64,000 nucleotides of DNA from Platynereis dumerilii (taxonomy: Eukaryota > Annelida > Polychaeta > Phyllodocida > Nereididae): NCBI GenBank assembly GCA_026936325.1, contig JAPTHN010000011.1:31964629-32028628 (forward strand), read 5' to 3'. Numbering within the stretch: the stretch's first letter is position 1; every line of letters starts with the position of its first letter. The notes beneath the pieces were generated by a model. That model searched no databases. It saw nothing but the letters and a program-made list of their open reading frames with translations, and was not told where the DNA came from. Both the position numbers and the translations under genes were made by a program. Below are positions 25,445 to 37,750 of the stretch, one piece after another.

Positions 25445-25906
25445 CCAGCGGGAATTATGATGTCAGTCTGCTGGTGTATTTTTGGTTATTTTAGGTCGTC
25501 ACTGACCTTGACTTAAATACTAAGTCATTGTGACGCTATTGTTCCCCCACACACAAAAATCAAAAGCCAATGTTAGCTTGACGATGTCCATTGACTGATC
25601 TTGTACTGCTGCAGACTGAGGTCAGAAAGGAAGGGACATCACAATGATGCCACAGAATTATGTCGCATAATCATTGTCCTCTGCCAAGTTTTTGACTGAC
25701 CTTCTACTGATTTCGTGCTATTTAAAGTCAGATGCCCATCTGAATGTATGGACAATATGACATTGCATTCACAGCAGATTTTGATGTCCAACCAAGGTTA
25801 TAATTCAATACTATATTTTTTGCTAATCCACCCTTACTGTAACGTAACTTCAACATCGAATCTGACTTCAGACTGATGTCATATTGACGTCAGAATTCCC
25901 TCTTGG
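25445..25906 (+). mobile_element. MITE with ccagcgggaatt ends
   Basis: The left end ccagcgggaattatgatgtc and the reverse complement of the right end (ccaagagggaattctgacgt) match, giving terminal inverted repeats of about 30 bases. P1 has a contiguous sequence at about 3150-3190 where P2 carries this insertion, so P1 shows the empty site. A second copy is at 41123-41605. It is rich in tgatgtca/tgacgtca words. The target duplication is too degraded to assign a superfamily. Confidence 0.68.
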
Positions 25907-26291
25907 ATTATGCATACTGATTTGTCAGATTTTTATGTAGGTCAGCTTGAGGAGAAAGAATAATGAATGTGTATTTTTTTTTTTAAATTTGTATATGAAA
26001 TATGAGACTATATGCAATTTGAGATTATGTGTAATTTGTTTAAAATGTGACACATGAGATTATCATGCAAGCAAAGAATAAATAACGAGAGATACATCCA
26101 GCAAAATACAACACAGTTGCTCCAGAAAGAAACACATAATTAATAGTCGCATGGCATATATAGTGTTAAAAAATACATCACAAGGAACATCATTGACAAA
26201 AATAAACTCCCTATGGAGGATCACCTAATCTCAAAGGCAGGATTTCGCAAGAAACGAAGAATAAATATGCAACACCATTTAGCTGCATTTA

Positions 26292-27594
26292 GAGTAGGGC
26301 TGGGCATGCAGCCCCCTCTTAAAACTCCTAGGTGCAATTTGACCTACTTTTTATGGTAGATTATTTCAATGCCTCTGCTGTCAGGAAGGGATCACTTGAC
26401 TCTACTTATAATGAGTGAAACAAATGTCTGCCAATTCTAATAAAGGAGTTACGGCTATTTTTATAAAAAAATTAAAATGGCCTTCTTACCCCGCCCATCG
26501 GGCAAGAAGCCCCCTTATTAGGGACCATTCAGAATTTATGACTGGGGGGTGGGAGTTTTGCTGGAACTTCCCGTCAAAAATTGATACCCCCCTTGAGTTT
26601 CATGCGGATTTTTAGTACCCCACCCTTAGGTTTCACGCATATTTTTAGTACCCCCCCTCGACATACAAAGCAAAACACACATATATACTGCTATACACGG
26701 CCTGACATGCAGATTCGCGTCATTTTGCAGATTTTCACATTTAAAAAAGTCCAAAAAAATGAGTTTATGCGCGTTTTTAACTTTTTTTTTTGTTAACATT
26801 TCTTACCCCCCCTGGAAGTGTTGTCAAAAATTAATACTCCCCCTTGAAACACGTGTGAAAAGTTAGTACCCCTCGGCCAAAACTCCCACCCACCCCAGTC
26901 ATAAATTCTGAACGGTCCCTTATAATCCTATGGCAAATTTTTTTGCGAGGGAATTCAGCTTGAAAGTTATTTATTATTTATTGGGGTTCTTCTATCGTTT
27001 TTAAGGCATTCTGTTGACTTTTTCTGAATTTCAGAATTTTTCTGTTCATACATTTATTTTTTAATATTTTTTGCCGTGTTTCAATTTTGACCAAATTTTT
27101 TTCTATTTTAATTAGCTATTCTATCAGGATTCACGATAAAGTACATATCATTAAATGGTTCCTGCAGCTTCGAGCCCCCAGTGAAGGGGGCCTCATGTCC
27201 CATACCTTGTGGGGCCTCTCGCCCCAAACCCACATTTTTCAATTTGACCTCTATATTTTGAACTAAAGTGCAAAAAACATGCTCCAAATCATATATATGT
27301 GATGGTCATAAAGTGAAGCAATGCAGATATCCATTATATTTTAAGAAATTTCAATAGTTTTTTTTGATAACTCCTTTCAAAGAATTAATCAAAGTTTGCA
27401 AAAACCATGCACATTTTTTTGTTTCTTTAATTTCTGTTATGGTTTGGTGCTGTTTGCCCTGAAAATGTGTGATGACACCTAAAAAGCCTCTAGCTTCAAT
27501 CCTATCAATAAGAAGACTCACCAAAAATGTAAGTTTAGATGTAACCCTGGGGGGGCCTCTCACCTAACCCGAGCTTCTTGCCCCCGACCTACTC
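26292..27594 (-). mobile_element. TA-flanked DNA element, copy B
   Basis: Reverse-oriented copy of 13463-14342 between TA dinucleotides (26290-26291 and 27595-27596). The P1 and P3 segments have no insertion at this point (catttagctggg near 3465, catttagttgga near 33118), so both act as empty sites. Without the MITE at 26521-26919 its length agrees with copy A. Confidence 0.75.
26521..26919. mobile_element. Complete PIF/Harbinger-like MITE
   Basis: The 399-bp element starts gggaccattcagaatttatg and ends with the complementary cataaattctgaacggtccc. It is flanked by TTA on both sides (26518-26520 and 26920-26922). Copy A of the host element has a single TTA at the matching site. A three-base TTA duplication with GGG-starting inverted ends is the pattern of PIF/Harbinger elements. 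It has no transposase. Fragments lie at 22107, 28107 and 47316. Confidence 0.78.
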
Positions 27595-28106
27595 TACTGT
27601 GTGTTCCTTCTCACATGACATTTAGATTACAGAATGCTTGTGCATGCAAAATACAGATTTGAGGTCATCTGTCTAGGTCTTTTGGGAGTGGCAGCCATGT
27701 TGGAATAAGAGTCAATTAATGTGTTTGATGTTTATTACAAATCTCTTATAAGTGTGCCATGTTCTTTTCAACTGCCACAGTGCTCTTGTGATGTCAGTAT
27801 CAGCATAGTTATTTCACAGTTGGTATATTCACAGTTTCAGCTGTGTCACTTGGAACCCATACTGATCACACCATTACCATTCCACAATAAGGTGTTAGAT
27901 TGTTGCTCAACATAGATTATTCAGTTTGATGTTTTGAATAAATCCAAAGGTTACAATAACCAGCTATATATAATGCATGGATTTTGTGTGTATAACTGCC
28001 ATCAGTTTTAGCACTTTTACAACAAAACAAATTCATTCACTCTCACATTCATTTGTTGGTCTGAGAGGTTACCATGTGCTGCTCTGTCTTGGCAAAAATA
28101 ATATAC

Positions 28107-28374
28107 TCAGAAACCATTCAGAATTTAAGACCTAAGGGGGAGGGGAGTTTTGCTTGGGCACATCCTTATCACTGATTTCCAATAATGTTTATTTGATGAT
28201 CGAACTCTTAGCCTCCTTGTCTGGCCTTTTCCCATTTTTTTTGGGAGCAACTTCCCCCCCCCCCACCCCCATTTCTGGTCCTCTAGTATGCCCATGCAAC
28301 ACCGTCATGTTCACTTCCAAAAAAATCTCCCTATCATCCCCATTCCAGTCATCAATTCTGAACAGTTTCTTTGG
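28107..28374. mobile_element. Degraded PIF/Harbinger-like MITE
   Basis: An accattcagaatttaagacc-like left end and a cagtcatcaattctgaacag right end match the family at 26521. The interior is degraded and contains a C-run. The short frames on both strands here are shadows. Confidence 0.5.
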
Positions 28375-29309
28375 CAAAGATCTCACCTAAAAGGCTGAAA
28401 AGCCACAAGGTGCTGCCCTCAAGGAGAAATTTCACAACAGGACACCATGAATGTCCATGATGGATCAATTGGAGAATTTAGTGGAATTATCATTTTACTT
28501 AGAAATAATTGAATGCCCTCATTTGTATTCTTCAGAGTTTATTCATTATAATATCACTACTATACACTTTCCCAAATGATAAAAAAAACGAAGATTGGGA
28601 AAAACTCTTAGACTTTTCAAAAAATCCCATATATATTTTGCGAATACCTTGTTTCAGTATTCTTCACAGTGACCCATGTAATTGTCCTTTAGACAATATC
28701 ATCTATGGGGACAGCTGAATTTTAAACACTCATATAATATATATACATGTATATTTAATTCTAGAAGATGAACTGATAATGTAACTGTGTGTAACGATCA
28801 CCATTGTTATCAGTACATAACTTAAAAGACCATGTCCTTTTTTTTTCTCCTTAAATTCATGAAGCCAGCCACAACCCTGATTTAAAGAAATTTTTTTATA
28901 TGGGAATGCATATTTACATTGACATCAAATAAACCTACGTTGTGATAATGTAGCTGTAACTTTTTTTATAACATCAGTTTCTCGGGTGTTTTGATGATCC
29001 TGTCACTCCAAAATCACTTTAACCTTTGTGGATTTCTAGGATTCCAATTACATTGTGGTTGTAAATACTTATTTAGGGCAGGCTACATGTGGGGTTTAAT
29101 GGTTTCTGATAATGTTTTCCAGCTCATGTTATGTTTGGCTTTCACAGGTTTATATGTTATATTAAGCAATATGTGTTGCATCTGATCAACCAAAATTTGA
29201 TGCAGTGAGAAAATGTTTCTTTTGTCACTAGCAATCTTCAAGATAAACATAAATTCAATTCAGCTTGTGGTTATTGGTCTCCATGGAAGCTACAATAGCA
29301 CGGCAATAC

Positions 29310-29569
29310 CAAGGGTGCCGGAACAGGGGGGGGGGGGGTAGAGGGGGGGCAATTGCCCCTCCTGCCCTTGACCAGGGGGGGCAAGATTGCCCTTTTCATC
29401 CCCAAAAATAAGATTATCAGGCCTTAATTTACTGTGAATTCAGGCAAAAATGTATAAGTATGTATCAAAAATTTTTATTGGCGCTACATTAAATTTTTGT
29501 CGCGCGAATTAGATTTGCCCCTTCTCCACCGACAGCCCCTGTCAACCTCGTTTCCTTCCGGCACCACTG
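29310..29569. mobile_element. hAT-like MITE with 8-bp duplication
   Basis: It starts caagggtgccggaac and ends ttccggcaccactg. The 8-bp word ggcaatac flanks it perfectly (29302-29309 and 29570-29577). The interior has G-runs and cccctcctgccc. It belongs to the same family as 44542-44772. Eight-base duplications with C(A/A)GGG-type ends are typical of hAT elements. Confidence 0.85.
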
Positions 29570-30669
29570 GGCAATACCAGGGATGACCAAAATGCTGTGG
29601 GTGATGTCATACTTTCCATGTTAAACATATATATGTTTGATGACTCTTATTCGGTAGCTGAATTATATCCTAAGCTCATCATTTCAGTGAAATAGTCATG
29701 ATTTTCAGCGTTTAGTGATGTCACATGGACAGTGGCAGATCCAGGGGGAGCCTAAGGGGCACAGAACAACCCTAGACCAGTGAGATGAGTAATTTCTTTT
29801 GGAGAAAACATGCAACGACGCATGTAGCGTATGCCAAACAATCTGTATCCCCTCCCCAGATCACCCTGTCTGGATCCCCCACTGATGATTTTGTTACATT
29901 GATAAACTTTTCCAATGAAACTGACAGGACCTGCATACTATTTTTCAAACAGTCAAAGTAAGGTAATCAATCACTTTAATATAGCCGTCTCTCCTGGAAA
30001 TCACTTTTCAAGGATGAGTTTCTTTAAAATTTGATTCAGTACAACAGAAAAATATCAGTGCTTATACATGTTGCAATATAAGTTGAGTCTATTTGTTTCT
30101 AGAGAAACAAAATTCCAAAGTATAAACATGACAAAATATTGAATTAAAAAAAGCAAGAGTGTGATGAGGAACAGGTAAATGTTTTATATGTTTTTCTCTC
30201 AAGGACCAGGCTTTTTGAATTGCCAAAGCAGCTGTGTTTTTGTCTTATTTATATAACTGCACGATTCATAGGAATTATGTATAGAGATATGGGGGCTCCA
30301 CCGAGCTGATCTCCGAATAAACAGAATATGTGATTCTTCAGCTTTTGTTGTCATAGTGATTTAAAGGGAACACCTGTTACCATTTCTTTCATCACAGACT
30401 CCTGCTTTGCCTTCCCTGTGGTGTGAACGCATCCGTAATATGCTTATTTTATGAAAGTTTTATTCAAAGCTTTCATTGATAAACATTTGTTGAGCGCACC
30501 GAATTTCTTTTGAAGAAATTGATATTATTTGCTCAAGAAGAAACAATAAATCTCCAATTGAACGCTCCACTTCTTTTTCTTCCCTCAGTCGTTCAGTGCC
30601 TTTCAAAGCTTGACTTGAATTGGATTGGGGCAGCTCCGTGATCTGTTTTACAGCGATGCACTTTGATAC

Positions 30670-32047
30670 CGAAAAAGAGTGTACTGTTGAGATCTTTAAG
30701 ATGACTAGGCAGTGAGTTCCATAACTTAGCACCAGTGTACATTAGGGTTTTCATAGTAGTTTCATTGTCAACATATGGCACATAGAGGTTACTGGAATTT
30801 ATCGATCTTGTTGTTCGTTGAGAAATTTCACATTCCATTATAATGTTAGAAGTGAGATAGTCTGGTGCTTGACCATGAATACATTTATACATTAATAAAA
30901 TACAGAAATAGTCAAAACGTTGCCTAACCGACATCCAACCCAATTGTTTGACTAGATCAGCCCCACGTACATTAACATAATCAAATTGGCCTGTGATTAC
31001 TCGGGCAGCATAATTTTGAATCCTCTGTACTTTAGAAAGATTCTTCAGAGTAGTATTGCCCCATATTGTGAGAGCATAGTCAATGCACGGCTGAATACTT
31101 GTCATATAAATTTTAGTTAAAATATCTTTCGAAATAGATTTTCTCAGGCGGCTTAACATTCCAACTTTTCTCGATAATTGAGAACAAATTTTTTGTATTT
31201 GGGAGTCCCAAGTTAAATCATCATGTATTTTTATCCCTAAATAATCAGCCACATTCACTTGCTTCACAACAGAGTTGTTCAAGTTTATTCTGAGACAGTC
31301 GCTTTCATCTAATTGGGAGCGCATGTATCTAGAACCAACTAACATGGTATTACATTTGTCAACATTCAATACAAGCTTGTTTCGGTTATACCAATTAGCA
31401 ACTTCGTCAATACATTTTTGAAGAGTTTGGTTAACATCATTTAAGTTATCACCAGTACAATAAATAAGACAATCATCTGCATAAAGATTAGCAGTGCCAA
31501 GATGGATATGTTGGCTGATATCATTAATAAATATGATAAAAAGTATCGGCCCGAGGACTGAGCCCTGCGGAACACCAGTATTCACACTTTTCTTTTCTGA
31601 AACAACACTATTACATGACACAACTTGTATTCTATTATTAAGGTAGGACTTAAAAAATTCTAACTCATCACCTCTTATACCATAACATGATAGCTTCTCC
31701 AATAAAACAGTGTGATTAAAAGAATCAAAGCATTTTTTTATGTCAAGTAGACAAACACCAGTAAACACTTTGTCACCATTATTCTCGAGCCAATCATCAA
31801 TTACCCGATGTAAACATGTTTGTGTGTTATGGTACGGTCTATAGGCTGACTGATCAATGGAAATAAACTCATTATCTACAAGATGTGACAATAATTGAAC
31901 CTGAATTTCCCTTTCAAATATCTTCGCAACATGTGGAATAACAGAAATTGGTCTATAGTTACCTTTATCTTTCTTACTTCCTTTACCTTTAAAAATAGGA
32001 CTCACACGAGCAAACTTCCAATCATTAGGCACAGTGTTATTCTCAAT
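30670..32047 (-). mobile_element. LINE fragment with open RT frame (CR1/L2-like)
   Basis: A 479-codon frame (30593-32032, minus) encodes the reverse transcriptase and C-terminal part of a Jockey-superfamily LINE. Residues 27-31 are the Y-R-P-I-S finger motif, D97 and 102-104 the L-D-I-K-K-C-F-D palm motif, 155-162 P-Q-G-S-V-L-G-P, and 184-187 the Y-A-D-D catalytic site. The last 20 or so codons and the stop come from the duplicated host segment, because sequence homologous to 34490-34545 continues to about 30670. So both ends of the LINE are missing. The endonuclease is absent, so it cannot move, yet the frame has no stop, which suggests a fairly recent insertion. Confidence 0.85.
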
Positions 32048-32129
32048 TTAATGAGCTTATAGTTAATTTTAAGTCAAGCTTTTTTTGGGTAGAACCTAAC
32101 ATTGAGCCCACAGATGAGATTCTTGAGTG

Positions 32130-34560
32130 CACGGTATACGCATTACTTTTGTCTTTCAGTGTACTTTCCGTGTTAAACACAAATGCTTTTGATGACTCCT
32201 ATTCAGTAAATTAATTACATCATACGCCCAACATTTCAGTAAATTAGTCATATCAATTGCCAGTGATGTCATATGGACAGTGGTGGATCCCCGGCGGAGG
32301 CCTAGGTGGCACAGTACACCCCTAGACCACTGTAAGCTATGTTTCAAAAATATGTAACAATGCAGGTTTCGAATGTCAAAAAATCTCCTCCTGTAGACCA
32401 CCCTGTCTGGATTCCCCGCTGAAAAATTCTGTTACATTGAGGCAGCAGCTGCGTTTTTGTTGTATGTATAACTGCACGATTCATAGGAATAATGTATAGA
32501 AAGATATGGAGGCTCCACTGGCCTGATCTCAGAATAAAGAGAATACATGATTTTTTAGCTTTGTTGTCAGTGATTTAAAGGGAACACCAATAACAATTTC
32601 TTTATCAGGGACTCCAGCTTGGCCTCCCTTGTGTTCTGGACACATGCATGATATGCTTATTTTATGAAAAGTTGTATTCAAAGCTCAATAAACAGTTGTT
32701 ATGCGCACTGAATCTTGTCTGAAGAAATTTATATGGTTGGCTCACTGAGAAATAATAAATCTTCAAAAGAATGCTCCATTTCCTTTTCTTTCTTCGGATC
32801 AAATTAACCTCAGATATAAAGTACTGTATTCATAAGTTATGGAATGTACAAATACTGTTTGATAAGTTCTTTTTTTCTTAGCTTTTCTGGTCCATTCTGA
32901 AAGCCTCTTGCAGAATCAGAGGCAATAGTTTTATCGCGGTCAAGACCATGAGGATGCCTGCATGCAGGTTTCAAATTCTGTATTTCTAAAAATAGGTATC
33001 ACAGGAAATTTTATTGACATTGACAGAAATTAACTCCCTCTTGCCTTATCTCAAATGTGGGATTTCACAAGAAAAGAAGAATGTTTGGATTTTTTAGATT
33101 TTCATTAATGTGCAACATCATTTAGTTGGATTGAATCCTTGTGTTCATTCTCCTCAAGATCTTGCTGACAGGATACATGAGCATGCGAAATACAGATTTG
33201 AGGTCATCTGTCAAGGTCATGTGGGAGTGTTAAGTTAACCATGTTTGAATAAAGAGGTAATTAATTCTGTGTTTGATGTTTATTGGAAGATTTATTCCTG
33301 AAGCTGCATATAAGACCGAGGGGAACAGCTCAAGTAAAATTATTTTCGTATATAATAATAATAAAATCAGTTCCCTGTGTGTTAGAATTATCCTGTCACT
33401 CCAAAATTACTTGAACCTTGCCATTTTATGGATTTCTCAGGTTCTATGGAGACAAATATTGATGCTTAGCAACATCGTAATGTGTACAAGATTATATTGA
33501 GTATATTCTTTGAGTGATATGAAATGCCATGATATAAAGTAGAATATTGAATCAAAGCAAACATATGTGTCTGAGGGAACAAACAAATGTTTTATATGTT
33601 CTTCCCTCAAGCACCAGGGTTTTTGAATTGCCAACGCAGCTGCATTTTTGTCTCGGGTATATAACTGCACAATTCATAGGAATTGTGTATAGAGATATGT
33701 GGGCTCCACTGAGCTGATCTCAGAATAAAGAGAATATGTGATTCTTTGGCTTTTGTCATAGTGATTTAAAGGGAACACCTGTTACCATTTCTTTTATCAG
33801 CTTTGCCTCCCCTTTGGTCTGTATATATGCATGTACAGTGCCGCCTGTAAATAAGTGAAACGCATGAAATGGTGCCATTGCATCAATGCTAGACATCCTC
33901 CACCAAACTACTTGTGTGAGCATGAATTCTCATCCAATGAGAGGAAAACATGTTCATAATAGGCTGATATGTGAGACATGCGGGATAAAATTGGCAGCCA
34001 ATGTTCTTTGCTGTAGATGGAGTTAGGTATGGGTCAAAGTCTTTGATAAGTAAGTGAAACACAGGCTCAATGTTATTTAATAGGGAAGGGTGGTTCACTT
34101 ACTTATCAAAGCATTTGACCCATACCCAACTCCAACTACAGCTAAGAAAATTGGCTGCCATTAATATCCCACATGCCTCGTATATCGGCCTATGTGACCC
34201 AATATGTTTTCCTCTAAGCGGATGAGAATTCATGCTTCCACGAGCAGTTCTGCTAAGGATGTTTAACATTGATGCAATGGCACCATTTCATGCATTTCAT
34301 TTACTTACAGGTGGCACTGTATAATATTGTCACTTAATGAAAGTTACATTCAAAGCTCAATAAACATTTTGTGAAGCACACTAAATCTCTTCTGAATAAA
34401 TTGATATGGTTGGCTCACGGAGAAATAATAAATTTTCAAAAGAGTGCTCCACTTCTTCATTTCTTCATTTGTTCTGTGACTTCCTATGACTGACTTCAAT
34501 TTTGAATGAGGCTGCTCATTGATCTGTTTGACTGCCTCAAGTGGAGACCAAAAAAAGGGC
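32130..34560 (+). repeat. Duplicated non-coding segment, copies P2b and P3
   Basis: 32130-32810 repeats the second part of P2. 32990-33480 repeats part of P1/P2 (free of the 26292 insertion), and 33490-34560 repeats the second part again. The window thus holds three copies of the second part in the same orientation, which indicates tandem duplication. Confidence 0.72.
33836..34319. mobile_element. Palindromic Tc1/mariner-type MITE
   Basis: The 484-bp sequence folds back along nearly its whole length. It starts CAGTGCCGCCTGTAAATAAG, ends with the partly complementary CTTACAGGTGGCACTG, and sits between TA dinucleotides (33834-33835 and 34320-34321). CAGTG ends and a TA target are the Tc1/mariner pattern. 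A half copy is at 47432-47711. The small frame at 33889-34098 is a shadow. Confidence 0.8.
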
Positions 34561-35999
34561 ACAAATGATGTAAGTAATCTTGACTCTTACCATTTACACT
34601 TGTCTCTTTGATCAGATGAATGTATGTACACAAATAGTGTTTGATGAATGCCTATTTCCTTGGCTTTTTAGGTCTATTCTTTAAACATCAATTAGTATTA
34701 GGCCATGAGGACACTCAGGACAATAATATTTTTGCGCCTCAAAACCATGAGGATAACTGCAAGGAGTATAACTGTAGTCGTTGTTTTTGCTGATTGCGAC
34801 ATACATGTCAATTCTTCGGTAAAAGTCAGGGTTAAGGGGTTTTGACCCCCCAAATGTTCTTATGACCCCCTCAAATACATTTTTCAGAAGGACCTTAGGG
34901 GTCCTTATAAACAAACCAAAAATCACTCCTTGTGCAGATTGTGTTTTGAAATTTTAAAAAGATATGAATGACTTAAATTGTAGTCATAATCGATAAATCA
35001 TACCATATGCATGTAAAACATATATATGTCTAAGCCAATAAAGCCACTACTACTACTAGGCTACTACTATGGACGATTGGCATGAAGCAACAAGTACAGC
35101 CTAATCAGCATAAAACAAGCGCTTCTGACTTATGGATTTTTTTTTTGGCCTGAAATAGGGCTTTTAAAACTAATTTCTTAAAGTTTGTCAAAAAGTGTCT
35201 AGAATTAATTTTTAGAGCTTCCAAAACCCTTTTGCTTCATGGCACGTCCGACATACTCCATACTCCCCGCTGTAAGGGCTTCCACCCTTCTGGCCTAACA
35301 ACAGAGAGACCCCCTCAAAAATGGCCTATTTAGGCCTATTTCGAACACTGATTGTAGGGCAGAAGTTAAGCTGTGTGCTACTCATATCAGTAGGTGTCGA
35401 TCTCTACCAAAGCTTTAAATATGATTCTGAGTCTCTGACTGGTAGGTATTGTTGGCAAACTGCCCATATCTATTTGGTATATGGCCTTTTAGATCATCTA
35501 TTGATACGAAAAAAACTCGGTTGCTTTTGAAGATGTCTTTAAGCCCTATGCTTGATGTAATTCTATTTTTTCCCCTGGCAGACAATGAATTCAGATGAAA
35601 TCTACCTTTGAAATATTAGTTTCTAGTATTTGGCTTTGAAGATCTGGATTCTTAGTTTTTGTCACAATTGTGAAAGGCAGATTTTCTGCGGTTCAAAGAG
35701 ATCAGTATTTTTTGTTGTAATTCCTTGAAAAGACGATGAAATAAAATCTTGAAGAACAGCTTGAAGATAAGCAATCCAGAAGCGAGGAGTCGGATGAGAT
35801 GGGGGGGGGGGGGTAATAACCTGGAGATTATGGCCCAATCCTGCTGCAAAGCAACCAAATCTTTAATGAGACGACCAAGAGGATCTTCACTAAGCCCTGG
35901 GCCCCTGGTACAATGTTGTCGAAAGTAATTAGCTGTTTTTAAAAACATTTCTTGTCATTTGGTTAATTGAGTTACAAATGTCATCAAGATTGCATTCTG
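34561..35999. other. No recognised feature
   Basis: Short frames on both strands without domains, a G-run near 35800 and gaccccc/ccccctc words near 34845-34880. Nothing could be assigned. Confidence 0.35.
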
Positions 36000-37750
36000 T
36001 CTAATAAAGATAGTAAATGCCTAATGCGTTCTTAATTGATGAAGATACTTGGTGTTTTAAAAACATATCAAAGTTCTCCCTCGATCGTTTCCCATGCATA
36101 ATAACGTTTTACAGTCAGGAAATTTGATACGCAAAAAGAGTGGAATGTTGCACAGTGAAAATTGCACTTTATGTCTCATGATAGCCGATGAAGTGTCATC
36201 TTCTCTATACATTCAACATTGGATACATAGATTAGTCAAGATCAAGAGAAGGCCATTTCATTTGTCATAACTGATTTTAGACTAAAAAATCAAATGCATT
36301 ATTCTTTTGTTTGCCTGTCATCATCAATTAGGTCGGATTATTCTCCTTAAAACAAATCAACATTGAAAGTATTTGGTATGATCATGACAAATCATCAGTA
36401 TGATGACAAACGAAGTGCCACTTTCACAGTGCAGCAGTCCACTCTTTTTGCATATGAAATTTCCTGACTGTAATTCTGCCATCGGAAGGAAAATTTAAAA
36501 CTTGGACAAGCACTGAAAAGTCATAATTATGACCAAAATGATTGGAAAATTCTGAGTGGTTTCTTAGCTGTCATCAAGTCATTGTACTTTTTAGAATTAC
36601 GAAACTTTCCATTATGTTACATACACAGATGGAAATCATTTTAAAAAGCCATTATCGCCTGTTTCATCTTTGCATTAGTTCGCCATTATTAGGCTTATTC
36701 TGATGTCACGAATCAGCTGTAACATTCTGTTAAAAAAGGTTCATTACTTTTCTGTGGGATAGTCATAACTCATAGGGCCTGACTGACAAGCAAGTTTGTT
36801 ACAGCATGGAGTGGAGTGAGGCAACATACTGGGGAAATTTGAGTTGAATTAAAGGTGGTGCACTGCGGACGTTCGTAGCAGAATTGAACTAGAATGAGAG
36901 GCAATGTACCTTATGCAGAACATCTCCCGTAAAATTTTGTAGTATAGTATAGTGGGTTGGGTATAATAGGTTGCTCCTAAGCACTTGGCTTGGGGGCCAG
37001 CCCTTTAGCTCAACTGGTTTGATAGCGGACCTTTAAGGGGACAGTATGATAGTAGCCTGCTTCCTCAATTGGCATAAAGGCAAGCTACAGTAGCCTGCCA
37101 CAGCGGCTGAAAGTGTTCACATGTAGCTCTATTTTAATTTGTGTTCTCACTTTGAACTCACTTTTAAAAGTTAGAGTCTTTGATTAACATGCATAGTTTT
37201 GCATACACTCGGTGAGCAGAAAAAGTAGTTGCGTTTTCCTGATGCCTTCTGCACTAATAAGCTAATGTTTTCCAAAATTAAACTGCGTCCCATTAAAAAA
37301 CCATTTGTGGGATGCCCTGGTGGATGTTAGATATATATGTAATCGGAATTAGGAGATAAGGAAGGAGGGGCAGACTTAATAAATAAGTGCCTCCATATAT
37401 GTTAAATATTCATGGTCGGATTTGTCCTGATGGGACTTCCCATTTGAATCTGTATTAACAAGGGCCGATGATATTATATGACCATTTGCCAGCTTTCGTG
37501 ATTGGAATATGCATTTTTTTGTGTGATTTTGCTGTGCATTTTACATAATATTACTCAGAAATATGGATTCGTAATGGCATGAGTGTCGTCAATTGAATGA
37601 ATTTGTGTTTGTTTGTTTGAATCCCATAACCAATGAGACAATTTGTTGACTTCGAAGTATTCCGCCTGAATGGGAAGAGGCACGTCAAGCAGACTCCACT
37701 TCCAACTGGTCTCCAAGGCAGTTTATATCCAAATTCACCAAATATGTTAT
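36000..37750 (+). repeat. Second duplicated segment, copy Q1
   Basis: It aligns in direct orientation with Q2 at 38060-39060 plus 40600-40860. Landmarks are ttggtgttttaaaaacatatca against ttggtgtttttacacatatca, gaactttccattatgttac, cctgactgacaagcaagt and catttgaatctg. A further scrap (cctgaatgggaagagg) recurs near 44165. It is non-coding. Confidence 0.65.
36112..36470. mobile_element. Tc1/mariner-type MITE
   Basis: The ends CAGTCAGGAAATTTGATACG and its near complement (catatgaaatttcctgactg) give inverted repeats of about 60 bases, between TA dinucleotides (36110-36111 and 36471-36472). Q2 (near 38165) lacks the insertion, so the empty site is visible. Confidence 0.78.

Larger units (their letters stand above)
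24810..30670 (+). repeat. Duplicated non-coding segment, copy P2
   Basis: The first part (24810-29260) aligns with P1 (2437-4515). The second part (about 29580-30670) aligns with 32130-32810 and with 33490-34560. Example landmarks are cataggaat.atgtatagag(a/at)tatg near 30265, 32485 and 33675, and gtgatttaaagggaacacc near 30357, 32570 and 33760. P2 is longer than P1 mainly because of insertions at 25445-25906, 26292-27594 and 29310-29569. Order and orientation agree with ancient tandem duplication. No coding sequence is conserved. Confidence 0.75.

Noticed and set aside
36990-37045. tRNA-like word tttagctcaactggtt
   Set aside because: It resembles an A box and D arm, but no B box or T arm follows at the right distance.
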